A stretch of DNA of 64,000 nucleotides from Armigeres subalbatus (taxonomy: Eukaryota; Arthropoda; Insecta; Diptera; Culicidae), in contig NC_085140.1 of the NCBI RefSeq assembly GCF_024139115.2, positions 461,931,506 through 461,995,505 of the forward strand, given 5' to 3'. Position numbers and translations under genes: made by a program. Under the pieces are notes generated by a model. It was not told the origin of the DNA. It worked only from the letters and a program-made list of their open reading frames with translations, and searched no databases. Position 1 is the stretch's first letter. Every line of letters begins with the position of its first letter. Positions 24,306 to 34,699 of the stretch are shown in pieces.

Positions 24306-26273
24306 TCACTGAAAAGGCTGAGAACCGCTGTTAGAGGCGTGAGCATGTCGGGTCCCTTTAATAATTGACTGTTGAGAGAAACGCCGCTGACTGTTGCTGC
24401 AGCGTCCCAAACCAGACGAATTTTGTTTGGCTTTTTCGGGTTTTGTACGTAATTCAGTGGCAAGTACCACAAGTGTGCAAGTGCGCAGTGGCAAGTGCGA
24501 ATCGGTTTCCGCTAGCTCCTTCGATGTTGCTAGATGGGCATACCCTTCGACCTGTTTCCTGATCTTGTCGTACATTTCTGGAGACTTTTCGAGACGTTGT
24601 TCCAACTGTTTGAGTCTCCCACGCGCCATCGCCAGCCGGTCGGGAAACATACGATCCTCCGATTTCCACAGCAACCCCGTTTCGAAGCGGTCACCGATAC
24701 GAACGGTTGTTCGTTCCAGAATTCCACGCGCCCTTTTCTCATCTTTTGTTTCTTGCGATATTTCGACTGCCGATTCCTCCAAAGAGTAATGCTTCTTCAG
24801 CAAATTGTAGAGGTCGTCATTACTGATTCCGTGATGATGGTTGACGGATATTGTGCTATCTGTTTGCCCTGAAGTAGGACCATACACCGACCAGCCGAGT
24901 TTTGATCGTACGGCTATCGGCTCTCCGACTCTCCGTATTTTAGCTTCGTTTGGCGCAATAGTGTGAAGATTATTTAGGCCAATGAGCAGACCAGGCTGTT
25001 GGTCCGAATACGACGCTAATGGTAGATTCCGCAGATGGCTATACTTAGCGGAGATTTCAACCGAATTTAGCGACTGTTTCGGAAGTAGCAACTTATGAAC
25101 CGTCTGAGCAGATTGAAGGAGGAGTTTCTCTTTTTGTCCCACGGCAGAGATCCATAAATTCATCATCCTTGAATCATGTTCTTCCCTACTAATATCAGCA
25201 GTCCATTTTATGGTTAGCGACCATTTCACTCCTTCAGCTCCTCGTCGGTTGACGAGCGAGCATTCAACAAGTGTAATTGACGACCCTTCATCGAAGAAAG
25301 CTAGCGTTGTGACGTTTTTTTCTTCCTGATGCAATTTCACCGGAATCATGCGAAACTGAATAGCGCTAGACGCACGGATGTGTGTGTTCATGACAACATG
25401 GTGTCCACTCGGATGAAGTAGTGGATGGTGTCGTTCGTGACATTGACCAACGTTGCAGCGAATCTTAAATTTGCATAAAGCGTTACCATGATCATTCAGA
25501 CATATTTTGCATAATTTGCCTCTCTCCACGATCTTGTCACGTTCAGCAAAACTCATCACTTTGAAGTCCTGACAAAAGCGGAGTCGATGATCCATCCTTC
25601 TACATGGTTTTAGCTTCTTCTCGGCTATGGCGGCATCATTTGACGGATTCACGGTCGTACTATGGGAGTAAACGGCTCCTTTTTCCTTGGCTTTTCCTTT
25701 ACTTGCGTGTACAGGTAATTTTTCCCTGGTCCCAGGCCGGTTCTCAAGGCTCACATTTGCTGCGCATGCTTCGGTTACGATTTTGGAGATGAAATTGGAA
25801 AATGTTCTTAATGTTGCCGTCTTCCTTTTACTTCGGTATCGAACCCATTCTCGCTTATCACCTGCCGGCAACTTGTCCACCAAATCTTGGATGAGGAGCG
25901 GATTGATCAAATGCTCTTTCAACTCAGCTGCTATCAAATGGTCACATAATTGTTCCACCACATTTCCGAAAGGAATGAACGTTTCCAATCTATCTGCTTT
26001 CGGGGGGTCCAATTGTTTCACTTTTCCCAGATGGAAATGCAAAAGTTGTTCCGAACGACCGTAGAGCTGCCGGAGTTTGTTGATCACCTTCGGTACGGAC
26101 TTTGGCAACAACAATTGTCCACGAACACTGTCCTGTAGGCGAACTAAGTTCTCTACATCGTTGCAACCGCATGCTTCGTTAGAGGCTTCGTAGCTTCCGA
26201 TGAAAAAAGGCCACTCTTCGGGATTGTCAGAGAAAATGGGAAGTTTCCTGGAAATTCCATTGCGTGCGGCCAA
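24306..26273 (-). pseudogene. BEL/Pao Gag-Pol: DUF1759, zinc knuckles, protease, RT start
   Basis: A 655-codon frame is opened by ATG at 26,273. Residues about 10-175 match the DUF1759 capsid-like region (LPIFSDNPEEWPFFIGSYE). A Cys/His-rich nucleocapsid region spans about 224-290 (CKICLNDHGNALC, CNVGQCHERHH). The DUF1758 aspartic protease has its active site at D328 (FFDEGSS). The RT N terminus starts near 480. The last 50 or so residues are out of register: RT homology ([19 protein letters not shown]) continues in the overlapping frame 24,176-24,472, showing a frameshift near 24,480. Confidence 0.85.
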
Positions 26274-26486
26274 TTGAGCTTTCGTTGGACCTGTTATGCG
26301 ACGCCCCAGCTATCGTCAACGGAATCGTGATCTTCGTCTGACGATAGTTCCGATACCTGGAGTTGTTTCCGCTGTTTTTCCGAAAGTGCTCTTAGCGACA
26401 CGCATGGATTGCGCAACGGCGTACTTAACGCCTTCTGTAGTTTATACGAACATCCTTCTTCTGCAGCCGGAAAACGTCCCGCAACT

Positions 26487-27024
26487 TCAACTTTCCGTTT
26501 TCATGTTTTCGATCGCATTTTGATACGATTCTCGCATCTGCTGCATACGATCAGCATAGACCTGCTCCTCGTGAAGTGCCTTCTCGAGCATTTCCTTTTC
26601 CAGCTGCAATTCCTTCTCCCTTAGCTCATTATTGATCTTCAATTGCTTCTCCTTCAAGATTCTATCCATTTCGATCCGCTTCTCTCTCAAGATTTTCTCG
26701 ATTTCCATTTCTTGTTCTTTGGCCTTCTGTTCTCGCTTTAGCGCTCAACTGTTTCTCCAGCGATGGAGCGGATTGGTGATCAGATTTAACACTGGATTCC
26801 GATTCGTCTTGTGTCCGTGACTTCGTTCCCTTGGACTTCACTGCTTTCTTGCTAGCATTCGTTCTTACGAGTTTCTTCCGCCACCTTCTGACAGGACTCA
26901 GATGGACAGAACCTGGGAGGGAGCTCTCGATACTACACATCAAATAAACAAATACTGTCGTCAGGCAACAAGAAAATTTTCTACAAGAATAAACAATCAA
27001 CGTAGGCGCACCTAAAAAGACCAA
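26487..27024 (-). pseudogene. BEL/Pao Gag linker and coiled coil
   Basis: Two overlapping minus frames (26,662-27,024 and 26,487-26,708) encode a basic/serine-rich linker followed by a strongly heptad-like charged segment (KILREKRIEMDRILKEKQL and on). It would form a coiled coil between the PHD finger and DUF1759 parts of Gag. A frameshift separates the two frames. A 12-bp direct repeat agaaaattttct (26,971-26,982 and 27,061-27,072) flanks about 78 bp that interrupt the Gag frame. Confidence 0.7.
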
Positions 27025-27058
27025 ATTTTGTTTTGTGTGTTATTGTTGTTATATTGCC

Positions 27059-27364
27059 TTAGAAAATTTTCTTGTCGAGAGTTTTGTTCTCGGCTCGCAC
27101 TGACATTTCATGACAGCTAGATTTCGGCTCGGCTTGACACATACATTTTTTGAATCTGTTTCTCCTCCCAGGACAGAACCACTTGTCTACATCTTCCAAG
27201 AGCTCTTCCGAAACTGCAACGCATCGGAAGTGAAACCATAGCTCGCAAGCGTCGCATCCGACCATGCCTTCGTTGGTTTCTGATGCCTCCGAACAAACAC
27301 CACAGGGAGTGAACGTAATGCTCCCAGCTTTTACCATCATGTTTGAGGTTAGATCCGTTATCAT
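27059..27364 (-). pseudogene. BEL/Pao Gag N terminus with PHD finger
   Basis: A 101-codon frame starts 11 bp inside the 5' LTR boundary. It shows a PHD zinc finger: CGVC, then CDACELWFHFRC and WFCPG, i.e. the C4-H-C3 spacing. PHD fingers bind histone H3 tails, and insect BEL/Pao Gag proteins are known to carry them; a chromatin-targeting role is inference. The frame ends at an apparent 78-bp insert, so it is cut off from the rest of Gag. Confidence 0.8.
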
Positions 27365-27563
27365 TTTTTTAGAATGTTCGGATTTACCTTAATAAATGCA
27401 CCACCGTTTTCGAGCGGCTCTTAGTAGCAGCTAAAAAATTGATAGTTTGTTTTAAAACAGGTCCTCGTGCTACGACAGACTTGTAGGGTTCGCGTGATGG
27501 TAATCTAGTCTGTACATTTTTTAATCAAATAGTTGTACATAGGCTAATTTAGATGCTTTGTCC

Positions 27564-27807
27564 ACAGACAAACAGACGTAACAGCTTGAACATTTTTTTG
27601 AAAAATCCATCGCCAACTCTTCTACCACCATCTTGCGAGCATGTTACACGAAACTTTGTTTCGTATGACATTGTCACCAGAAGGCGCAGGAGTGAAATGT
27701 CAAACTCGAAGGAGGAAGTTGTGAAACGCGCAACCGATCAAATTCAAATTGATCGTTATAGTCATGGTCGATGGTATTTTGTCTAGTGTTACGTCTTTTT
27801 GTCTGTG
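27564..27807. mobile_element. MITE with ACAGACAAA TIRs and 8-bp duplication
   Basis: The left end acagacaaacagacgtaac and the inverted right end acagacaaaaagacgtaac differ at one base. It is flanked by ctttgtcc (27,556-27,563 and 27,808-27,815). The partner LTR shows a single ctttgtcc. The end type is shared with the MITE at 57,983-58,297. An open frame inside has no recognisable product. Confidence 0.85.
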
Positions 27808-28057
27808 CTTTGTCCTTAATTTTCAACCGCACTACCATTAGCTTTTGGTTTTACAATCTAATCTCCTATTGATGTTTGTTAAACATAAACCAAATTAGGC
27901 GTTTCAAATTCACGTATTTTCGATACGATTTTATTTTTAGTAATAGAATAAAATATCCTTTATGAACTTTAGAATAATGAAAATTCACGTTAGGCCGATA
28001 GACAAGCACAAGCACAACACAAGCCAATTCATCAACGAACTGTCCTATCGGCTAGAC

Positions 28058-28245
28058 CAAGATGAATACACGTAGGTGTCCCAATCTGCCAAGTTTGTGG
28101 AAGAGAAGAAGGCGGGGGTGAAAAATTCATTTTCAGTGCAAAACATAAACAAACCGGCTGGCTCTCCCAATCTCCCATACTAAAATCCAAGATAGCTGAA
28201 TCGTGAATTTGGCAGATTGGAACACCTAGTGGTGTATTCATCTTG
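28058..28245. mobile_element. hAT-like MITE, CAAGATG ends
   Basis: A 188-bp element with ends caagatgaatacac and the exact inverse. Inner parts of the termini are also inverse-related (ccaatctgccaa). It is flanked by ggctagac (28,050-28,057 and 28,246-28,253), an 8-bp duplication. CA...TG ends with 8 bp fit hAT. Confidence 0.85.
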
Positions 28246-28254
28246 GGCTAGACC

Positions 28255-28451
28255 AAAAGATATTTTAGTTACTAGATAAAGATTGTCGCTTCGGTTCCCT
28301 TTGTTCTGCTGTCTGGAACATGTTGGGTACCAAGCTGTCAAATCGTATGGATTTTCCTTCTTTGACATTTAGCTCCCCTATCCTCGCCAGCAAAAGATGT
28401 TCCGGACAGCGACGACAGCGACAATCTTTATCTAGTAACTAAAATATCTTT
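28255..28451. mobile_element. MITE with 35-bp perfect TIRs
   Basis: The left end begins aaaagatattttagttacta and its inverse is perfect over about 35 bp. It is flanked by gctagacc (28,247-28,254 and 28,452-28,459). It lies directly against the preceding MITE and used that MITE's own target duplication as its target, so it came second. The high TIR identity suggests a recent insertion. Confidence 0.88.
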
Positions 28452-28530
28452 TGCTAGACCGTCCTGATGGGCGAGATGCCCAGTGACTGCTACGTTGTCG
28501 GACTGCCCAGTGGGAATTCTGCACAGTAGG

Positions 28531-28984
28531 CATGGGAGAAATGGAACGATGAAGTTTGTGATATGCATAAGTATGCAAATCTCAATGACTTTCTAAAAAT
28601 TTCCAAAAATTGCGCAAACACTTTATCCAGTTTTAATCTTCGGTAGAAGCATTTCCATCACATGGTACTTGAATGCAAACTAATTTCGAATATTTTTGTA
28701 CACAGCACATGGCGTACCGCCAATACAATTTTCCAGTGTTACGGTTATGCGTACACTTTGCTTAATGTTACAAAACAACTTGGTAGTTTTTTCGAGTTTT
28801 TTGGAACAAACTTTTTAATTTCACCTGGTCATCTGGAAGAACTAGCAATTTGTAGATGTTTCATGAGCTTATCTCAAAATCGACCAAAATGCAAATGTTA
28901 CAAATATGCGATCATGGGCAGTGAAGAACAACATTACATTCGGTTTTGCTCCAGACAACACGGAGTGTACGATCGACATAGGGC
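28531..28984. other. Unrecognised spacer
   Basis: Contains a 109-codon plus-strand frame (28,662-28,991) without a known motif. I see no support for a gene. Confidence 0.3.
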
Positions 28985-29215
28985 AGGCTAGGCACCCGAG
29001 GGAATTTCGGAATTAGAACTTCTAGAGGAGTGCATGGGAAAAAAATACCGGTTGATTTCTTGGAAAAATTCCCTGAGGAAATTCTGAACTTGTTCCCGAA
29101 GGAAATACCAGTCGAATTTACCAATAAATTCCTGCGGAAAACTCTTTAAAAATCCTGGGGACCTCGTGGAGGAATTTCTGTGGGAGTTTTCGAAGGAATT
29201 CCTTCACACTCTAGC
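28985..29215. repeat. Outlying block of the ggaattcc-type minisatellite
   Basis: Repeated ggaatttc / ggaaattcc / ggaattcct units occur about every 12 bp, like the main array at 31,060-33,540. The units are more diverged. Confidence 0.6.
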
Positions 29216-30225
29216 ACGCGCACTGGGGCGTGGCCAAGATTTTAAACAGGTATGGGTGAACTTTACGAAAATATGGTGTTATAATTATTCCATATGCTGA
29301 ATCTATTCTGATAAATATTGGTAGGTTTGGATACTATTGCAATTTTAGTTCGAAGAGATTTGACAATCAGCAACTTCTGAAAAATTTAGCACATTTTTTT
29401 CCTACGAGACGAGCCAGCCTTGGGCTGAAAGTATCCTTAATAAAGATATAAAAAAAAATTTGCACTTGTCCACCTCCTCTTCCGCCTGGGAGACCAATGT
29501 TCTCTTGGAAATGGACAACCTTTTAGATTGTCGAAATAGCTTAGTACTTGGCTTAGTATTCTAACTAACTCTTCAGTGTGAAGAAGCTTTCAAGTAGAAA
29601 ACGAAATACGTATCTGTTGATACATAAGTGAATATAGCGGAAGTAAATGGAAGTTTGAAGTATTTTAACCTTGTAACATTTTCCCCTAAGACGCTCAATA
29701 TTAATTATTTCATTAACCAGTTTACTGCCCATAAAATCATGAATAACCCTCGCAGATATGGAACGAATTAAATATGACACTGTGTAGCAGCAGCATAGCT
29801 TCCGTAACATACTTACAGAAAAGACATTCGCTCTATATAAAACTTTAGTTCATCCAGTAGCCATTATCGAACATGGAACATGGAAATTATGAGAAGCTTT
29901 TGTGGTTTTCAAGTAAAATATGATGTGCAAAAATAAAAAAAAATCCCGAAAAAATACTTCTAAAACGCTCAAAATACAGAAACAAATGATTTTTCAACAT
30001 TTTTGATCCGTATAAAAATTGATTTTATAAATACAAATGTTACATATGTGTATATTTACAATTTTGAGGGTTAATTACTATGATTCATCCTTTGCTGAGT
30101 TGTCAATTGACTTTTTATACCGAACATTGGAAAAGAAAACAATAAAAATCACTTTTTTCAAAAAATCGCCAATGAAATATTTTAAAACACCCCGTGGCTC
30201 ATTTCTAATAGACCTGTGCGCCGGT
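29216..30225. other. Unrecognised AT-rich sequence
   Basis: No element or gene supported. It separates two parts of the minisatellite and may be a large old insertion. Confidence 0.3.
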
Positions 30226-30350
30226 CATATAATCGGCGGCGGCGGCGTGGTGGTCACTTGTGCCCCGGCGGCGGCGGCGTCATTGCGGCGCGCTGTTGGT
30301 TTTCATCGGCGGCAGCGGCGGCGGCGGCGGCGTCAACCGGCGTGGATGAA
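30226..30350. repeat. CGG/GGC trinucleotide-rich island
   Basis: Runs of cggcggcggcgg recur three times (near 30,235, 30,268 and 30,318) in an otherwise AT-rich context, interspersed with ggtggtcacttgtgcccc and gcgcgctgttgg. No frame gives a recognisable protein. Low-complexity, CpG-rich. Confidence 0.75.
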
Positions 30351-30396
30351 AAAATCAATGGCTGAAAAAGTCAATTTTACCGTGGATTTTTGAAAG

Positions 30397-30470
30397 TGTA
30401 ATGTGCCAAAAAAGTTCTTGGCAGAGTTTCTGAAAGAATTTCTGAAGGAAAACGAGATTTTGTTTTGAAA
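30397..30470. repeat. Short minisatellite-like stretch
   Basis: tttctgaaagaatttctgaa-type units resembling the array at 31,060-33,540. Confidence 0.4.
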
Positions 30471-30671
30471 CTCCTAATTACTTGGGAAATTTCATTCCTC
30501 AAGAATTTAGCGTTGGGATTGAGCAATTCGCACAAATTCGTAGGTGGTGCAAACATAGTCTTTTGTAAGAGATTAATCACTATCTCTTGGATGGAAGCAA
30601 GGCACTCTTCAACAGGTGAGGTCTGTTCTGGCCACGTCCTTGCGAATGCTGAGGAAGAGCAAGGATTCTTA

Positions 30672-30821
30672 TTTGGACTTCTTCTTCTTATTGGCATTAC
30701 ATCCCCCTCTGTCTGTGACATTGCCGCCTCGCTGCTTAGTGTTTGCGCTTCCACAGTTATTAACTGCGAGGTTCTTGCTTTATAGCCGAGCGTGTTACCG
30801 CTAGGCTAAGGAGGGCCCCAG
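30672..30821 (-). mobile_element. Feilai-like SINE, internally deleted
   Basis: The minus-strand copy has the tail-side body (cttcttcttcttattggcat on the plus strand), the ttattaactgcgaggttct block and a tRNA-like head with an A box (ccgctaggctaaggagg on plus). The central part present in the 5,586 copy is missing, including the B box. No target duplication was established. Confidence 0.7.
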
Positions 30822-30899
30822 AAGCCATCGTTTAGTTGAACACTTAAGAAAGATGCAGAGAACTCTACTCATAGGTGCCACAGGAGGTTTTGGAATCGT

Positions 30900-31053
30900 T
30901 TGGTAGGAATCGTTTTGGTAGAACGTGAATTAACGTGAAATAAAAAAAACTGAGAGAGAAATACAAAGTAGGAATGGGATGAGCCTATAATTGAACCACG
31001 ATCTCTTGCTTATAAGACAGAAGCGATAGCCACTAGATCACCGAGCTCGTCTT
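30900..31053 (-). mobile_element. tRNA-derived SINE, second family
   Basis: On the minus strand the head reads gagctcggtgatctagtggc with an A box, then a B box ggttcaatt, followed by a ccattcctactttgtatttc body. It resembles the SINE at 14,720-14,896. The pol III promoter is preserved in outline only. Confidence 0.6.
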
Positions 31054-31059
31054 GGTAAA

Positions 31060-33540
31060 ATCCTATGAGAATTTCTGCGGAAACTCATATAGGTATTCTT
31101 CCGAAAATCCATTCACGTTCTCTTTAGTAAAATCATACAATATTCCTGCTGGAATTCATTAAGGAATGAAATAGTTCCCGATGGTATTCGTAGAAGTATT
31201 TCCGAAGGAATTACGTGAAGAATTTTCGAAAGGATTCCTAAAGGACTTTCTGAGAGAATTCCTGATGTAAGGCCCGAAAGAGTTTGTGAATGCGTTTCCG
31301 GCAAACTTTTTGAAGGAATTTCTGGAAGACAGAAAATTTCAAAAAAAAATCCTAACCGAATTTCCGAATGCATCTCAAATGCAATTATCAAAGAAATTCA
31401 ATTTTTTTAGAGGACGAAATAAAATCAAAAGTAACGGAGAATGTTGTAAAGGAATTCCTGAGGGAAATGGAATGAATTTTATGAAGATTATCCTGAGAAT
31501 TTTCCAAGGAATTGCTTAAGGTTGTTCTGAAAGAATTCCTATGGGAATTCCAGGAAAAATTGTCAAGAAGCTTGATAAGGAACCCTTTAAGTAATTTCTA
31601 AAAAAAAATCCGAAAGAAATTTCTAAGTAAATTTTCAAAGCCTAAAGGAATTTGCGAACGAATCCGCAAATGAATTTTAGAAGGAATTTTTAGTTAATTT
31701 TTGAAGGAATTCTAAAACGGTTTTTCGAAGGATCTTCTTAAATATTTTCTGATGATATTTCAAAAGAAATTTGTGAAGGATTTTCGGAAGGCATATTCGA
31801 GAGGATTTTGTGAAGCATGGCAGATGGAATTTGGTAAGGAATCCATGAAGTTTGTCCAAAGGAATTTCCTAAAACAAATCCTGGTAGAAGTTCTTAAAGG
31901 ATTCCTGAGGAAAGATTTGAAATAGTTCCTAGAAAACTTTTTTTGAATTTTTGGAGGAATATCTTGAGAAATTTCAACATTTTTTTTCTGGATTTATTTC
32001 CTAAAAATAAATGCGATCCCTAGAGGGATTTCTGAACGAACTCTTGACGGAATGTCCCATGCCTTGGAGAAATCTAAGATTGTCGGAAGTTTCTTCAGGA
32101 TATTCTTTCAGGAACTTGTTCAGAAATACTTAAGGAATTTCCTAGAAATTCGCCCAAGAACTTTGCAAAGAATTCCAAATGAGTTCTCAGAAGAATTTCT
32201 GAAGGTACTTTTTCAAGAATACCTTAACGAATTTCCCAAGGTTTGTATACAAATTTGTGAAGCAATACGTGAAGAAAATTCCGAAATAATTTCTGGAATT
32301 CGTTTCCGGAGTTTTTTAGAGCTCCTTGAGGCAATTTCCGAGGGACTTACCGGACGAAACGAAAAAAAAGGAATTTCTGGAGAAAATTGCGAATACATTA
32401 CTGAAAAAAAAGTCCAAAGGAATTCCTGGAGAAATCTAGATTTTACTTCAGAAATGCCAGAAATACCTCTGGAAACTCCTCCAAAAAATTCTTCAAAAAA
32501 TTGTTTATGGATCCCTCTGAAAATTCTTCTAGGAATATTTTTGGGAAGTCTTCTAGAAATACCTTCAAAAACTCTTTTAACAGTTCTTTAAGGAATTATT
32601 TCCGAAAATCCTTTCAGGTTCTTTTTTGGAAATGCCTTGAAAAGTTAATTTGGAAATTCTTGTACAAAACCCTCCATGATTTTCTTCAAAAACTCCTCCA
32701 AAAATTCACTTGATTAAATAATCTAAAAATTATTTCTTAGCTATAATTTTTTTTAATGATAAACCCTAAAAAACTTATAGAAAGAATTGTTGAAAAAAAT
32801 CAGTGAATTACTGAAAGATTTTCAGAAAGAACTCATGAAGGCATTTTCGAAGGAATTCCTGCAGGAAGTTCTAAAAGAATTCCCGGAGAATGTTTTTAAG
32901 GAATTGCTTGAAGTAATTATGAAGAAATACCTCAGGGAAAATTCGAAGGAATTTCTTATTTAATATCTTGAAGAATTTATTTAAGGAATTCATGAAATAA
33001 TCTCCAAAGAAATTTCAAAAGATGAATTTCCGAAGGAGTGCTCAAGGAATTTTCTAAAGGTGCTTTTAAAAAATGAAGGATTTTGTAAGCATTTTTTGGA
33101 AAAACTCTCAACGGAATTTCTCAAGGAATTTCCGAAGGAATTGCTAAATAAACTTCTGAAGGAATTCCTTAAGGAGTCTCAACGGAATGTTCGTAGGAAC
33201 TCCTGCACACATTTCCGTATGTATTCCTTAAAGCATTCCGAATAAAATTCGCAAAGGATTATCTACAGAAATCGGTAATGGAAATTCCGAAGGAATCGTA
33301 TGAAATTTCGTAAGGAAATTTTCGAAACAAAGAAATTTTCGGAAGAATTCCTGAAGTTTTTTTAAAAGGAAACTTTTAGATTCATTTCCGTAATAATTTC
33401 TGGAATTGGAAGAAATTCCGAAGGAAATCTTAAATGAATGTCGAAACGATACTTTTTCAATTATTAGGAATTAGGAATTCCTGGAATTGGAAGTTTTTGA
33501 AGAAACTTTTCCTAGAGCTTTCACAATAAAATAAAATTTT
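31060..33540. repeat. 12-bp-period minisatellite (AAGGAATTYCTG-like)
   Basis: About 2.5 kb consist of diverged units near aaggaatttctg; the 12-bp step is clearest at 33,110-33,185. Because 12 is a multiple of three and stops are rare in the unit, long spurious frames arise. One is a 179-codon frame at 32,052-32,591; another at 33,060-33,245 reads KEFLKE/KEFPKE repeats. GAATTC recurs throughout. I interpret the frames as repeat artefacts. Confidence 0.8.
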
Positions 33541-33989
33541 GTAATGTTTGAAACTCCTGGCGTTTTATCTAAATAATTTTACTAAATACTACGCGGCGAG
33601 GCGACAACATCCCCAACAGTGGCAGTTAATAAGAAAAGAAAAACTGAAAAACTTTCAACTGATGTTCGCAATATACCAAGTTGTCGTGACTTCATGAAAC
33701 CGCACGTCCTCGCGTCAACGAAATCGTTTCAAAACTGATTCATTCCTCTCCACCACGCTCAGTCATACACGCTCAAACAGAAGTCCCAAATTCATCACAT
33801 TTAGACTAACTTCCGAAAATAGCCGAATATATTTTTCGATTCTTATCATATGTTCTCTACATTCACCTTCTCCTCTACTCTCAAAGTCAAATACCTTATT
33901 GTAATTGTAATTTACACTTTCTACTCTAATTTTATGAACACAAAATTGAACATTTCAACTCTTGATAACAAGCTATTAGTTAAGCTGCT
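33541..33989. other. Unrecognised sequence next to tandem repeats
   Basis: No gene or element was recognised. Confidence 0.3.
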
Positions 33990-34413
33990 GAATTAGATTA
34001 TTCCCTCATGGGTCCTGTTTTCCATGCTCATAGAAGTATTCCAGCATCAAAGCAGACAAACAAATCTCAATTGTACCCAAATTTACACATTCTAACACTC
34101 GATAACTAACAACTACTGATTTTGACTATGCCTTCATGGGTAGAGTTTTCCAGGCTCATAACATCCTTCCAGCATCAAATCAGAAAATATTTGACTAACT
34201 TCTCTGTACACAAATTTATACGTTCTAACACCCGATAACTAACAACTGCTGATTTTGACTATGCCTTCATGGGTAGAGTTTTCCAGGCTCATAACATCCT
34301 TCCAGCATCAAATCAGAAAATATTGGACTTATTTCTCTGTACACAAATTTATACGTTCTAACACCCGATAACTAACAGCTGCTGATTTTGACTATGCCTT
34401 CATGCGTAGAGTC
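33990..34413. repeat. 133-bp tandem repeat, about three units
   Basis: gactatgccttcatgggtag begins units at 34,124, 34,257 and 34,390 (spacing 133 bp). A diverged unit starts near 33,996. Units include ttccagcatcaaatcagaaa and cccgataactaacaactgct. The array ends exactly where the RTE 5' repeats begin, so it could be the target or part of a 5' region. Confidence 0.85.
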
Positions 34414-34525
34414 ACTCCAGAGTTGGATTTCCTTGACCCAACTAGGTCCGATGGCGATTCCGGCCATTGGCCAACTCACTCCAGAGTTGGATTTCCTTGA
34501 CCCAACTAGGTCCTATGGCGATTGA
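34414..34525. repeat. Tandem 5' repeat of the RTE element
   Basis: The segment tcactccagagttggatttc...aggtcc-atggcgatt occurs twice, about 64 bp apart. Such 5' duplications could be promoter units of the LINE, but that is inference. Confidence 0.75.
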
Positions 34526-34699
34526 AACTGTGCACCATGGTCCACCGGGAATAAGGAGGAATGGTCCTCCGGAAATTTAGGGGGTTTGGTGTCAGGCTCT
34601 GCAAGCCAGCCTTTAAAAAAACATAAGCAACGAACAATCAACAAGAGAGTACGGACCGGAACCATCGGCAAAGACCACTGCGACGAAAAGGGACTAGCG

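Larger units (their letters stand above)
20473..28525 (-). mobile_element. BEL/Pao LTR retrotransposon, complete ends, defective
   Basis: The two LTRs (20,473-21,719 and 27,375-28,525) both start TGTTCGGATTTACC and end ...TTCTGCACA on the plus strand. The whole element is flanked by a 5-bp duplication, gtagg (20,468-20,472 and 28,526-28,530). The internal minus-strand coding order is PHD-finger Gag, coiled coil, DUF1759 region, zinc-knuckle region, aspartic protease, partial RT, RNase H, integrase and DUF5641, as in BEL/Pao. Stops, frameshifts and a deletion of the RT core make it non-autonomous. The LTRs differ mainly by five later insertions. Confidence 0.92.
27375..28525 (-). repeat. BEL/Pao 5' LTR with three nested MITEs
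   Basis: The underlying LTR is about 500 bp. It is expanded by MITEs at 27,564-27,807, 28,058-28,245 and 28,255-28,451, all absent from the other LTR. Starts TG, ends CA. No good primer-binding site complementary to a tRNA was recognised next to it. Confidence 0.9.

Noticed and set aside
32052..32591. 179-codon open frame
   Set aside because: Lies within the 12-bp minisatellite; the frame is a consequence of the repeat unit.
31060..34413. CRISPR array
   Set aside because: Repeats are directly tandem and diverged, with no regular repeat-spacer structure, and the genome is an insect's.
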